This document shows positions 22,488 to 32,909 of a stretch of DNA of 64,000 nucleotides, piece by piece (the stretch's first letter is position 1; each line of letters begins with the position of its first letter). A model generated the notes under the pieces. That model saw nothing but the letters and a program-made list of their open reading frames with translations. It was not told where the DNA came from and searched no databases. The translations under genes were made by a program, and so were the position numbers. This stretch comes from Vicia villosa (lineage: Eukaryota > Streptophyta > Magnoliopsida > Fabales > Fabaceae). The DNA is taken from NCBI RefSeq assembly GCF_029867415.1, contig NC_081185.1, positions 48,043,791 to 48,107,790 on the forward strand, given 5' to 3'.

Positions 22488-25178
22488 ATGGATCAATTTG
22501 AACAGAATCAAGCTGCCCTCCGTAGGGATATGGATGTTATGGGGGAAAGAATGACCCAACTTATGGAGACTCTCCATGTCGTTGTCCAAGGACAAGAAGA
22601 GCTCATAAAGAGCGTTGCTGGATTGATCAAGGATACTCCTACTAACTCTGCTGATGGGGGAGTAAAGACTAAGGAGATTCCTGTTGAGGGGATATCAAAG
22701 GTAGTTGATGACCACCATGAGGTTATTGATCTTGAACATGATCTTACTGCTGAGTTGACCGAAACTGCTAAGATGTACCAAGCTCTCGAAGAACGCCTTA
22801 AAGCCGTTGAGGTTGCTAAAACTTCGAGTTTCAACACTGCTGCTTTGAGCTTGGTACCTGGAATTGTTATTCCACCGAAGTTCAAGGTGCCAGATTTTGA
22901 TAAGTACAAGGGGGTTACTTGCCCAGAAACTCACATTCGTTCTTACTGTCGTAAGATGGCCGCTCACGCCGAGAACGAACCTCTGCTTATGCATTTCTTC
23001 CAGGACAGTCTCACAGGAGCTCCGTTGGAGTGGTATATGAAACTTGAGAGGGCCAATGTCAGTACTTGGGGAGGACTTGTTGATGCCTTCTTGAAACAAT
23101 ACCACTACAATACTGCTATGGCTCCTAGCCGTGCCCAACTGCAAAATATGTCACAAAAGTCTGAAGAATCTTTCAAAGAATATGCCCAGAGGTGGCGTGA
23201 ACTTGCTGCTCGAGTTCAACCTCCTCTTCTTGACCGAGAATTGATTGATCTATTTATGGGTACTCTGAAAGGGCCGTACCTTCAGCACATGGTTAGTAAT
23301 ACTTCTCCGTCCTTCTCAGATGTGGTCATCATTGGTGAACGGGTTGAGAACTGTGTAAAAGCTGGTACCATTCAGGGTGTTACTAGTCCTAGCAACTCAA
23401 GTGGTAATGGTAAGAAGCCGTATTCTGGGTTTGTGAAGAAGAAAGAAGGTGAAACCAGTACTGCTTCAGTTGACCAAGGTCGAACTCCAGTATACTCTGC
23501 TGTTCCACCTCCTTACTACCCGATGCCATATGCTGTTCCCAATCCGTATGCCCCTCAGGCATACGCCGCTGCATTTCCACAACCATGGATGACATCCCAA
23601 CAACCTTTCGTACCACAACAACAAGTTGCTGCTCCTCAGAATCGTCAACAGAATCCTAGGCCTCAAGGTCAAAGAGCTCCACAAAGGCAGAGGTACCCTG
23701 ATAGGCGTATAGATCCGGTTCCGATGCCATATGCCCAGCTCCTTCCCCAATTGCTTGCTGGTCAGTTGGTGCAACTCCGTGAAATGGGCCCTCCGCCTAG
23801 TCCTCTTCCTCTAGGATATGATGCTAATGCTCGTTGTGAATTCCATTCAGGCGCTCCAGGCCATACGATTGAAAAGTGTAAAGCGTTAAAATACAAAGTT
23901 CAGGACCTGCTCGATGACAAGCTTATCTCGTTCACTCCTACTGGTCCTAATGTGCAGAATAATCCTATGCCTCCCCATGCAGGTACGACCAATGCTGTTG
24001 AAGTGCGTGAGGAACAAATCCTGGTAACTGATGTGAATGAAGTCAAAATGCCGCTTGCAATTGTCAGAGAACATCTTGTGCAACAAAGGGTTCTGTGTGA
24101 ACTACATGACTTCTGTTTGCAATGTTCTTCTAATCCAGAGGAATGTGCCAGGTTGAGGGATGAGATCCAAAAGCTGATGGATGAAGGTGTCATTAGAGTG
24201 GAAAAAATTATTCCTGATGACGAAGTGGCTATTCTAGAGATCCCTTATTCTCCTGCTGATACGACGAAAGCCCAAAGCACTCCTTTGATCATCCATACTC
24301 CGAGTACTCCCTTGGTCATTCAGGCTCCGAGTACTCCCTTGGTCATTCAGGCTCCAAGAACTCCGTTGGTTATTCAGGTTCCAAATGCTCCTTCGACTCC
24401 TTCAACCTCGTCTCTTGTTCCCTCTCCTGTGAGTAATTCCAAGGCTGTTCCTTGGAGTTATAATGCTGTGTATATTCGAGGAAAGAAATATGATTGTCCT
24501 CCAGTGGGTAATTCGAGCATCACTAACATTACTGGCACTAGTGGCATTACCCGTAGTGGTCGGATCTTTGCTGCCCCTCCTCCACTTCCTAAAGAAACCA
24601 ACAAGGATGCTAGTGCACAAACAAAGGGGAAGCAAGTTGCTGTTGATCCTCCTGTAACACGTAATGCACAAGATGCCGAGCAACTCTTGAAAATCATTAA
24701 GAAGAGTGATTACAAAGTGATTGACCAACTTGATCAGACTCAAGCCAAGATCTCCATCTTGTCTCTCTTGGTACATTCTGAAGCTCATCGTGATGCTCTG
24801 ATGAAAGTTCTGGCTTCCGCTCACGTGACTCAAGACATTACCGTGCCTCAGTTTGAAGGGGTTGTGACCAACATTGCTGCTGGTAATTGTTTGGGTTTTT
24901 CTGATGATGAACTTCCACCTGAGGGTAGAGCACACAACAAAGCGTTGCATATCTCCGTCAAGTGTCTGGATGCTGTGTTGTCTCGAGTTCTGATTGATAC
25001 AGGTTCTTCTCTTAATGTGATGCCCAAGACCACTATGTTTAAGCTGAGTATGGATGGGATTATGATGAGACCATGTACCATGAGTGTTAGAGCGTTTGAT
25101 GGTTCTAGAAGGTCCGTAGAAGGAGAAATTGATTTGCCTGTCTTGATTGGCCCTCACATGTTCTATATTGCCTTCTAA
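22488..25178 (+). CDS. gag-pro: Ogre gag-protease, first part
   Basis: The ATG at 22488 (MDQFEQNQAALRRDMD) is preferred over 22335 because it follows the acceptor-like site and starts a typical coiled-coil gag N-terminus. The capsid-like domain spans about 22870-23350 (FFQDSLTGAPLEWYMKLE). A proline/glutamine-rich linker follows. A zinc-knuckle-like CEFHSGAPGHTIEKC is near 23833. A four-copy 27-bp coding repeat encodes STPLVIQAP units at about 24280-24390. The aspartic protease site LIDTGSSLNVMP is near 24990. The frame ends at an in-frame TAA (25176-25178); protease sequence continues in the same frame directly after it, so the stop looks like a disabling mutation. Confidence 0.9.
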   Translation: MDQFEQNQAALRRDMDVMGERMTQLMETLHVVVQGQEELIKSVAGLIKDTPTNSADGGVKTKEIPVEGISKVVDDHHEVIDLEHDLTAELTETAKMYQALEERLKAVEVAKTSSFNTAALSLVPGIVIPPKFKVPDFDKYKGVTCPETHIRSYCRKMAAHAENEPLLMHFFQDSLTGAPLEWYMKLERANVSTWGGLVDAFLKQYHYNTAMAPSRAQLQNMSQKSEESFKEYAQRWRELAARVQPPLLDRELIDLFMGTLKGPYLQHMVSNTSPSFSDVVIIGERVENCVKAGTIQGVTSPSNSSGNGKKPYSGFVKKKEGETSTASVDQGRTPVYSAVPPPYYPMPYAVPNPYAPQAYAAAFPQPWMTSQQPFVPQQQVAAPQNRQQNPRPQGQRAPQRQRYPDRRIDPVPMPYAQLLPQLLAGQLVQLREMGPPPSPLPLGYDANARCEFHSGAPGHTIEKCKALKYKVQDLLDDKLISFTPTGPNVQNNPMPPHAGTTNAVEVREEQILVTDVNEVKMPLAIVREHLVQQRVLCELHDFCLQCSSNPEECARLRDEIQKLMDEGVIRVEKIIPDDEVAILEIPYSPADTTKAQSTPLIIHTPSTPLVIQAPSTPLVIQAPRTPLVIQVPNAPSTPSTSSLVPSPVSNSKAVPWSYNAVYIRGKKYDCPPVGNSSITNITGTSGITRSGRIFAAPPPLPKETNKDASAQTKGKQVAVDPPVTRNAQDAEQLLKIIKKSDYKVIDQLDQTQAKISILSLLVHSEAHRDALMKVLASAHVTQDITVPQFEGVVTNIAAGNCLGFSDDELPPEGRAHNKALHISVKCLDAVLSRVLIDTGSSLNVMPKTTMFKLSMDGIMMRPCTMSVRAFDGSRRSVEGEIDLPVLIGPHMFYIAF

Positions 25179-25792
25179 GTTATGGATATACGTCCTTCAT
25201 ACACTTGCCTCTTGGGTCGTCCTTGGATCCATGCTGCTGGGGCTGTGACATCTACTCTCCACCAGCGGTTGAAATTCGTTGTGAATGATAAGATTGTTGT
25301 GATCACTGGTGAAGAAGATTTGATAGTCAATAATCTGGCATCATACCGTTATGTTGAAGTGGAGGGAGAGATACAAGAGACACCTTTTCAGGCCTTAGAG
25401 ATTGTGTCGGTTGATAGACTCCCCGTGGTTGAGAATAAGAAGGAACTCGGAGCACCCCTCTCGTCTTTAAATGATGCTAAAGCCTTCTTAGAAGCTGGTA
25501 CTCCCCATAGTGCCTGGGGCAAGATGATTGATGTTCATGAGAAGCGAGACAAGTATGGCCTTGGGTATCAACCATCTTCTTCTACTCAGCTCAGCATAAT
25601 TCCCGGAAAGAAGGTGATTCCCCCCATTTCTCAAGTGTTCGTCAGTGCAAGCACCAGTTCTGGAAGTCAGGTTCTCGCCGTGGATGATGATGACGAAGAA
25701 GATCTCTCCAGATTCATTTGCCATGCTGCGCCTGGACAGGAACTCAACAATTGGACTATCTTGGATATCCCCAGAGTCACTTTTATGGAGAT
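25179..25792 (+). pseudogene. pro: Ogre protease C-terminal part, to the intron
   Basis: This continues the frame of the preceding gag-protease after its stop. CLLGRPWIHAAGAVTSTLHQ is the conserved protease end of Tat/Ogre elements. About 180 further codons run to ATGGAGAT, where a GTAATTTT donor begins. Without splicing, the frame stops at 25794-25796. The first ATG is at 25182, but independent initiation is unlikely. Confidence 0.85.
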
Positions 25793-26039
25793 GTAATTTT
25801 CTTGTTTCGATAAGTCATATGCTTCGCCCTAAGCATTTTGACCACTTGTATAAAGAAGGGCCCCCATGTTGTTTCAATTTGTTTAATATTGAATGAAAAT
25901 CACATCTTCGCATGCAATTACTGTTCCATTTCTTTCATTCTTGTTTTTTACTTTAAAAACTTTTTCAAAAAATGGCAAGGCTTTTCTTTTTTTCCTTTTT
26001 ATGTGTTGCATTCTAAGGCATAAATCATCCATCGTGCAG
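25793..26039 (+). other. Ogre intron between protease and RT
   Basis: The donor GTAATTTTC at 25793 and the acceptor CATCGTGCAG ending at 26039 bound 247 bp that are T-rich and have stops in the coding frame. The exon phase matches: two bases of a codon lie before the donor and one after the acceptor, and the downstream frame is then open for about 1060 codons. An intron at this place is a known Ogre trait, thought to control the gag-pro to pol ratio. Confidence 0.85.
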
Positions 26040-29000
26040 ATCCGGCTCGAATTCCATCAAAAATGATAATGTTACAATTCCACGTCTTAATATCCTTGAG
26101 AATCCAATTGACCAAGCTGATGACGATAGTGGGGAAGATTGTGAAGTCCCTGAGGAATTGGAAAGACTTTTGAGACAAGAGGAGAAATCTATTCAGCCAC
26201 ATCAAGAAGCCATAGAAATCATCAACCTCGGTACAGAAGAAGCAAAGAGAGAGGTCAAGATAGGTGCCGCTTTGCAAAGTGATGTAAAGAGAAGGTTGAT
26301 TGAGCTGCTTCGAGAGTATGTTGATATCTTCGCCTGGTCATATGAAGACATGCCTGGTTTAGACACGGATATAGTTATGCACAGGCTACCTCTCAAACCA
26401 GAATGTCCGCCTGTAAAGCAAAAACCACGAAGAACTCGACCTGATATGGCTTTGAAAATCAAGGAGGAAGTTGAAAAACAGTTGAAGGCTGGTTTCTTAT
26501 CTGTGTGTGAGTATCCTCCTTGGATTGCAAACATAGTACCTGTTCCTAAGAAGGACGGAAAGGTACGCATGTGTGTTGACTACCGAGATTTTAATAGGGC
26601 AAGTCCGAAAGATGATTTCCCTCTGCCTCATATTGATGTGCTAGTCGACAACACTGCTCAGTATTCAGTATTCTCCTTCATGGATGGTTTTTCTGGCTAT
26701 AATCAAATAAAGATGGCTCCTGAAGATATGACCAAGACTACTTTTACCACTCCGTGGGGTACGTATTGTTACAAGGTGATGCCTTTCGGTCTTAAAAATG
26801 CTGGTGCAACATATCAACGAGCAATGGTGACTCTCTTCCATGACATGATCCATAAAGAGATTGAGGTGTACGTCGATGATATGATTGCAAAATCCCAAAC
26901 TGAGGAGGAACACTTGGTATATCTTGAGAAACTGTTTGCTCATCTGCGAAAATTCAAGTTGAGGCTTAATCCAAACAAGTGCACTTTTGGAGTGCGATCG
27001 GGAAAGTTACTTGGATTCATTGTGAGCCAACGAGGGATTGAGGTCGACCCTGATAAAGTAAGAGCAATACAGAATATGCCAGCGCCGAAGAATGAAAAAG
27101 AAGTTCGAGGGTTCCTTGGGAGATTGAATTACATAGCCAGGTTCATTTCTCATCTCACTGACACTTGTGAACCCATCTTCAAACTGCTGCGCAAAAATCA
27201 AGATATCCGTTGGGATGATCATTGTCAGGAAGCCTTCGAAAAGATCAAGCAGTATCTCCAAGAGCCGCCAATTCTCATGCCTCTGGTTCCTGGGAGGCCG
27301 CTTCTTATGTACTTAACTGTGCTTGAAGGATCTATGGGGTGTGTGTTGGGCCAGCATGACGAGTCTGGTCGAAAAGAGTGCGCCATTTATTACCTGAGCA
27401 AAAAGTTTACCGATTGTGAATCCCGTTACTCACTACTCGAGAAAACTTGCTGTGCTTTGGTATGGGCTGCTCGCCGACTGAGGCAGTATATGTTGACTCA
27501 CACCACTCTATTGATCTCCAAAATGGACCCGATAAAGTACATCTTTGAAAAACCGGCCCTTACAGGAAGACTAGCCCGGTGGAAAATGCTTTTATCAGAA
27601 TATGATATCCAGTATGTAACACAGAAGGCCATCAAAGGAAGTGTCCTTGCAGATCATCTTGCTCATCAGCCGTTAGAAGAGTATCAGTCAATGAAGTTTG
27701 ACTTCCCTGATGAAGATATCATGAAACTGGATGATAATGAAGGACCCGAACTAGGAGAGCGATGGACTCTCACGTTCGATGGTGCATCAAATGCTATGGG
27801 CCATGGTATTGGGGCAGTTTTGACTTCTCCTCGTCAAACTCACATCCCTTTCACAGCTAGAATATGCTTTGATTGCACAAACAATGTCGCAGAATACGAA
27901 GCTTGCATAATGGGCCTCGAAGCAGCCATTGATATGAGGATCAAGATCCTTGAGGTTTACGGGGATTCTGCCTTGGTCATACATCAAGTAAGAGGTGATT
28001 GGGAAACACGACACCCCAATTTAGTTCCTTATAAGGACTATATCTTGGAGCTGTTGCCCGCTTTCGAGGAAATCACTTTTGACCACATCCCACGAGAGGA
28101 GAACCAATTGGCAGATGCTTTGGCTACTTTGGCAGCTATGTTCAGAGTTAGCTCCCCTAAAGAAGTGCCAGACATAAGGATCCTCCGTTACAAAGAACCT
28201 GCACATGTGTTCCCTGCCCACTGTCTCACTACTGAAGATGTGTATGATGAAAAGCCATGGTATTACGACATCAAGAGGTATGTTGAGAAGCAAGAGTATC
28301 CCGAAGATGCTACGATTGGTGATAAGCGAACGCTTCGAAGGTTAGCATCCAAATTCTTCTTGTCAGGAGACGTCCTGTACAAAAGAAACTATGATTCAGT
28401 TTTGCTCAGATGCGTGGATAGACACGAAGCAGAATTGATCATGCGGGAAATTCATGAAGGATCCTTCGGAACTCATTCTAGTGGGCACTCTATGGCCAAA
28501 AAGATCTTGCGAGCAGGATATTACTGGATGACAATTGAAAGTGATTGTTATGTGTATGTGAAGAAATGTCACAAATGTCAAGTGTATGCTGACAGAATTC
28601 ATGTTCCTCCAACTCCTCTGAATGTCCTGACGTCGCCTTGGCCCTTTGCTATGTGGGGCATAGACATGATCGGACGGATAGAGCCACAAGCTTCAAATGG
28701 ACACAGATTTATTCTTGTTGCTATCGAATACTTCACCAAATGGGTTGAAGCTGCTTCTTACAAGAATGTAACCAAGCAAGTCGTTACTCGCTTCATCAAG
28801 AAAGAGATCATATGCCGATATGGGGTTCCAAACAAGGTCATCACTGATAATGGGTCCAATCTTAATAACAAGATGATGGCAGAGTTGTGTGAAGAGTTCA
28901 AGATTGAACATCACAATTCATCACCCTATCGGCCAAAGATGAATGGTGCAGTCGAAGCTGCTAACAAGAATATAAAGAAGATCGTCCAAAAGATGGTTAG

Positions 29001-29223
29001 AACGTATAAAGACTGGCATGAAATGTTACCGTTTGCTTTGCATGGCTATAGAACTTCGGTTCGTACTTCAACTGGAGCAACTCCCTTCTCTCTTGTCTAC
29101 GGTATGGAGGCCGTACTACCTGTCGAAGTGGAAATTCCTTCGTTGAGAGTCTTGATGGACGCCAAACTCGATGAAACAGAATGGGTTCAAACGAGGCTAT
29201 ATCATCTCAATCTAATTGAGTAG
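26040..29223 (+). CDS. pol: Ogre RT - RNase H - second RNase H - integrase
   Basis: Open from the splice acceptor to a TAG at 29221. RT (about 26450-27000) has VDYRDFNRASPKDDFPLP, a YVDD active site near 26870 and FSGYNQI. The first RNase H (27290-27620) has lost its first Asp (MYLTVLEGSMG). A second RNase H follows (27760-28140) with Asp in LTFDGASNAMG, Glu in AEYEACIMGLEA, and Asp in VYGDSALVIHQV and LADALATLA. Integrase has an H..H..C..C zinc region (28430-28580), Asp in WGIDMIG, Asp in ITDNGSNL and Glu in NGAVEAANKN, spaced as D,D35E. The dual RNase H is a Tat-lineage trait. Confidence 0.95.
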
Positions 29224-29505
29224 AAACGCTTATCTTCTATCTGCCATGGCCAGTTGTACCAAAAGAGGATCAAGAAAGCGTACGACAAGAAAATTCGGCC
29301 TCGAGAGTTCCACACAGGCGACCTAGTCGTAAGGAAAATCTTGCCAATTCACACTGATCCAAGGGGCAAATGGACTCCCAACTATGAGGGACCATACATT
29401 GTGAAGAAAACATTTTCAGGTGGTGCTTTAATCCTGACAAAGATGGATGGGGAAGACGTTCCGCTTCCAGTCAATTCCGACTCAGTCAAAAAATACTACG
29501 CATAA
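29224..29505 (+). pseudogene. pol: Ogre integrase C-terminus after a stop
   Basis: Same frame as the preceding pol frame, separated only by the TAG at 29221-29223. It carries the end of integrase (KKIRPREFHTGDLVVRK, then YEGPYIVKKTFSGGALIL), the GPY/F-like module, and ends at 29503-29505 (TAA). As it stands, the integrase would lose about 93 residues including this module. Confidence 0.85.
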
Positions 29506-29507
29506 AA

Positions 29508-29690
29508 GACCCGCTAGGTCGACGTACCTAGGCAAAAATAAGGGCATCCCGGCAAACCAAAAGGGTTTGGGCAAAAGTTAGGGATAAAACAAAAAAAGAA
29601 TAACCCGCTAAGTTGAAAACCCGAAAGGGCAGCTTAGGCAAAAGGGGGTATCCCGCTGGATTGAAAACCCGAAAGGGCGATCCAGGCAAA
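29508..29690 (+). other. Array of four hairpins in Ogre 3' region
   Basis: Four modules of the form CCCG-(stem-loop)-GCAAAA. Stems: CTAGGT/ACCTAG (29514-29531), CAAACC/GGTTTG (29553-29569), CTAAGTTG/CAGCTTAG (29608-29637) and CTGGATTG/CGATCCAG (29656-29685). The last two enclose the same AAAA bulge and a CCC/GGG tip with a GAAA tetraloop. Between them at least three base pairs change on both arms. This begins right after the pol stop codon. It is probably a structured RNA element; the function is unknown. Confidence 0.75.
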
Positions 29691-30854
29691 AGTTAGGGAT
29701 CAAAAGCGAGAGGCTGCAGTCTAAATATCCTTCACAAAGACCACTATGCGCCCTTGGCAGAACGGACAGATCAATCCAACCATTACCCTTCTGAAGCAAA
29801 GCATTGAGAGGATCGAGGATATGGGAACTGTAGCAATATCAGTTTTAATGGAAATCCGAGCATTTCTCTTTGCCATTTTGCTCTTTGCATTTTATTTTCT
29901 TTTTCGCAACTACCTCATTTAGGAGTTGTTTCCTTGTACAGAAGCCCATTCATAGGCATTCCATCAATAAAATGATCTTTTGATAAAAAAACTTTCCTTG
30001 TTACTTTTCATTTTTCGCATGCGAGGTGTGATTTAATTCGTTATTAAACATTGCATTGAAAGCATGGGGAATAATAATCACAAAATCAAAACGAATCATA
30101 ATGTTACATGAACATAAAAGTGCTCTAAGGGGCGCCATTTGTATCCAAACGTTGTTTCCTGTGCAGGTCGCAGGCTCTAGCCGTCATCTTGGCTTATGAT
30201 ATGTCACAAAGGTCGTCATCATCCCGTATGAAAGTTCAAGAGTATAATTCATCGGTGCTGGTAAGCATGGGGCACCTGAAGAGGTCCATATCCCTCTTCA
30301 GTATGGCAGACAAAGAATGGTCCCTCAAAACTCATGATTCCCCAAGCAGCATAGGATGTAAGGAAAGTCGGGCGAAGTCACTTCCTCCGCAGCAGGGCTA
30401 TGCTCTAACCCTCAACACAGTTCCCAGTAGTCTTTGGCACTATGAGGTTTCCAAACGCCCATCTACAATGGCGTCTCAAGAGAATAAGCAACGGACCCCA
30501 ATGGTCTTGCTCCCCTATCACACCGATGCCTTTATTTGGCGCTCTGCATATAGTTTCCATTGCATATAACATTGCATCCTCAAAAGCGTAGCATATCCGT
30601 CAAAAGCGGAACATTACGCCATAGAAAAAGTCAAACATGCATACAAAGCATAAGCCATATAATGCAAATCATCCCTCAATCAAGACAATGATACATCCCC
30701 ACATAAAATGTCCTTACAAACTCCAATTGATATCTGCTACTCCATTACAAATCTCCTCCACCCACGGTGCCGATACTTGGTTTTCTCAATCCCCAGCCTA
30801 AGTGTTTTCAATAATCTTCCCGTGCTCCGGCCTCGTTGTTTACCCTCATTCTTT
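29691..30854 (+). other. Ogre 3' untranslated region
   Basis: Non-coding 3' part between the hairpin array and the tandem repeats. It includes TTGTTTCCTTGTACAG at 29927-29942 and TTGTTTCCTGTGCAG at 30152-30166, both acceptor-like. An open frame of 126 codons (30189-30569) has no recognisable domain, so I do not call it a gene. Confidence 0.5.
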
Positions 30855-32590
30855 TCATTCTTGTGGATCGTAGGTCCGTTGACCTTATCCTCATCTTTAA
30901 ATTCTTGTGGATCGTAGGTCCGTTGACCTTATCCTCATCTTTTCATTCTTGTGGATCGTAGGTCTGTTGACCTTATCCTCATCTTTTCATTCTTGTGGAT
31001 CGTAGGTCCGTTGACCTTATCCTCATCTTTTTCATTTCTTGTGGATCGTAGGTCCGTTGACCTTATCCTCATCCTTTGCATTCTTGTGGATCGTAGGTCC
31101 GTTGACCTTATCCTCATCCTTTGCATTCTTGTGGATCGTAGGTCCGTTGACCTTATCCTCATCCTCTGCATTCTTGTGGATCGTAGGTCCGTTGACCTTA
31201 TCCCCATCTTTTTCATTCTTGTGGATCGTAGGTCCGTTGACCTTATCCTCATATTTTTCATTTCTTGTGGATCGTAGGTCCGTTGACCTTATCCCCATCT
31301 TTTTCATTCTTGTGGATCGTAGGTCCGTTGACCTTATCCTCATCCTTTGCATTCTTGTGGATCGTAGGTCCGTTGCCCTTATCCTCATCCTTTTCATTCT
31401 TGTGGATCGTAGGTCCGTTGACCTTATCCTCATCCTTTGCATTCTTGTGGATCGTAGGTCCGTTGACCTTATCCCCATCTTTTTCATTCTTGTGGATCGT
31501 AGGTCCGTTGACCTTATCCTCATCTTTTTCATTTCTTGTGGATCGTAGGTCCGTTGACCTTATCCTCATCTTTTTCATTTCTTGTGGATCGTAGGTCCGT
31601 TGACCTTATCCTCATCCTTTGCATTCTTGTGGATCGTAGGTCCGTTGACCTTATCCTCATCCTTTGCATTCTTGTGGATCGTAGGTCCGTTGACCTTATC
31701 CTCGTCCTCTGCATTCTTGTGGATCGTAGGTCCGTTGACCTTATCCCCATCTTTTTCATTCTTGTGGATCGTAGGTCCGTTGACCTTATCCTCATCTTTT
31801 TCATTTCTTGTGGATCGTAGGTCCGTTGACCTTATCCCCATCTTTTTCATTCTTGTGGATCGTAGGTCCGTTGACCTTATTCTCATCCTTTGCATTCTTG
31901 TGGATCGTAGGTCCGTTGACCTTATCCTCATCCTTTTCATTCTTGTGGATCGTAGGTCCGTTGACCTTATCCTCATCCTTTGCATTCTTGTGGATCGTAG
32001 GTCCGTTGACCTTATCCCCATCTTTTTCATTCTTGTGGATCGTAGGTCCGTTGACCTTATCCTCATCTTTTTCATTTCTTGTGGATCGTAGGTCCGTTGA
32101 CCTTATCCCCATCTTTTTCATTCTTGTGGATCGTAGGTCCGTTGACCTTATCCTCATCCTTTTCATTTCTTGTGGATCGTAGGTCCGTTGACCTTATCCC
32201 TATCTTTTTCATTCTTGTGGGTCGTAGGTCCGTTGACCTTATCCTCATCCTTTGCATTTCTTGTGGATCGTAGGTCCGTTGACCTTATCCCCATCTTTTT
32301 CATTCTTGTGGATCGTAGGTCAGTTGACCTTATCCTCATCCTTTGCATTCTTGTGGATCGTAGGTCCGTTGACCTTATTCTCATCCTTTTCATTCTTGTG
32401 GATCGTAGGTCCGTTGACCTTATCCTCATCCTTTGCATTCTTGTGGATCGTAGTTCCGTTGACCTTATCCCCATCTTTTTCATTCTTGTGGATCGTAGGT
32501 CCGTTGACCTTATCCTCATCTTTTTCATTTCCTGTGGATCGTAGGTCCGTTGACCTTATCCTCATCTTTTTCATTCTTGTGGATCGTAGA
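30855..32590 (+). repeat. 45-bp tandem repeat array (about 38 copies)
   Basis: The unit is built on CTTGTGGATCGTAGGTCC followed by GTTGACCTTATCCTCATC and a variable TTTTTCATT or CTTTGCATT end. Units are 44-46 bp. Variant types recur in order: the blocks starting at 31039 and 31582 repeat with a period of 543 bp, or 12 units. Because unit length is close to a multiple of three, long open frames appear on both strands; they are artefacts. The array lies in the Ogre 3' region, a place where variable tandem repeats are known in this lineage. Confidence 0.95.
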
Positions 32591-32909
32591 TCCTATCATT
32601 CCATCGAACCCGTATTTTCAAATCACAGTTTCATACAACAATCATTTCCATTGAGAACCTTGTATTGGCACTTTGGCTACGTTACAAGCTATCACCGTTC
32701 TTCCAATTACTCACTGTAAATATTTCCATCAGAAAAACAAAAATTCTCTTTCCCCAGCAGATATCAAAACAAAAATAAAAGAATAAAGACCACTCCATCT
32801 CCTCGGGACAAATTTCTGGTCTTCGGTATTTAATCTTCTTCTACTTCGAGTGTTCGAAAGGCTGGCGCCAATCTCACCTTCGAGTATAAGACGATTAAAT
32901 AGGGGCAGC
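32591..32909 (+). promoter_or_regulatory. Ogre 3' end with polypurine tract
   Basis: Unique sequence follows the array, ending in AAATAGGGGCAGC (32897-32909), which abuts the 3' LTR start TGTCATACC. This is the plus-strand priming site typical of Ogre. Confidence 0.8.

Noticed and set aside
24402..25157. 251-codon minus-strand frame
   Set aside because: Antisense of gag-protease; no domain, and codon bias follows the plus-strand gene.
30189..30569. 126-codon frame in Ogre 3' region
   Set aside because: No recognisable domain, and known Ogre elements have no gene here; could be revisited if conserved in other copies.
30855..32590. CRISPR-like appearance of regularly spaced repeats
   Set aside because: Units are head-to-tail with only a short variable end, no unique spacers, and they lie in a plant retrotransposon 3' region.
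30935..32719. Many overlapping 60-170 codon frames on both strands
   Set aside because: They arise because the 45-bp tandem unit is nearly a multiple of three and lacks stops; translations are pure repeats (for example WIVGPLTLSSSF units). Not genes.
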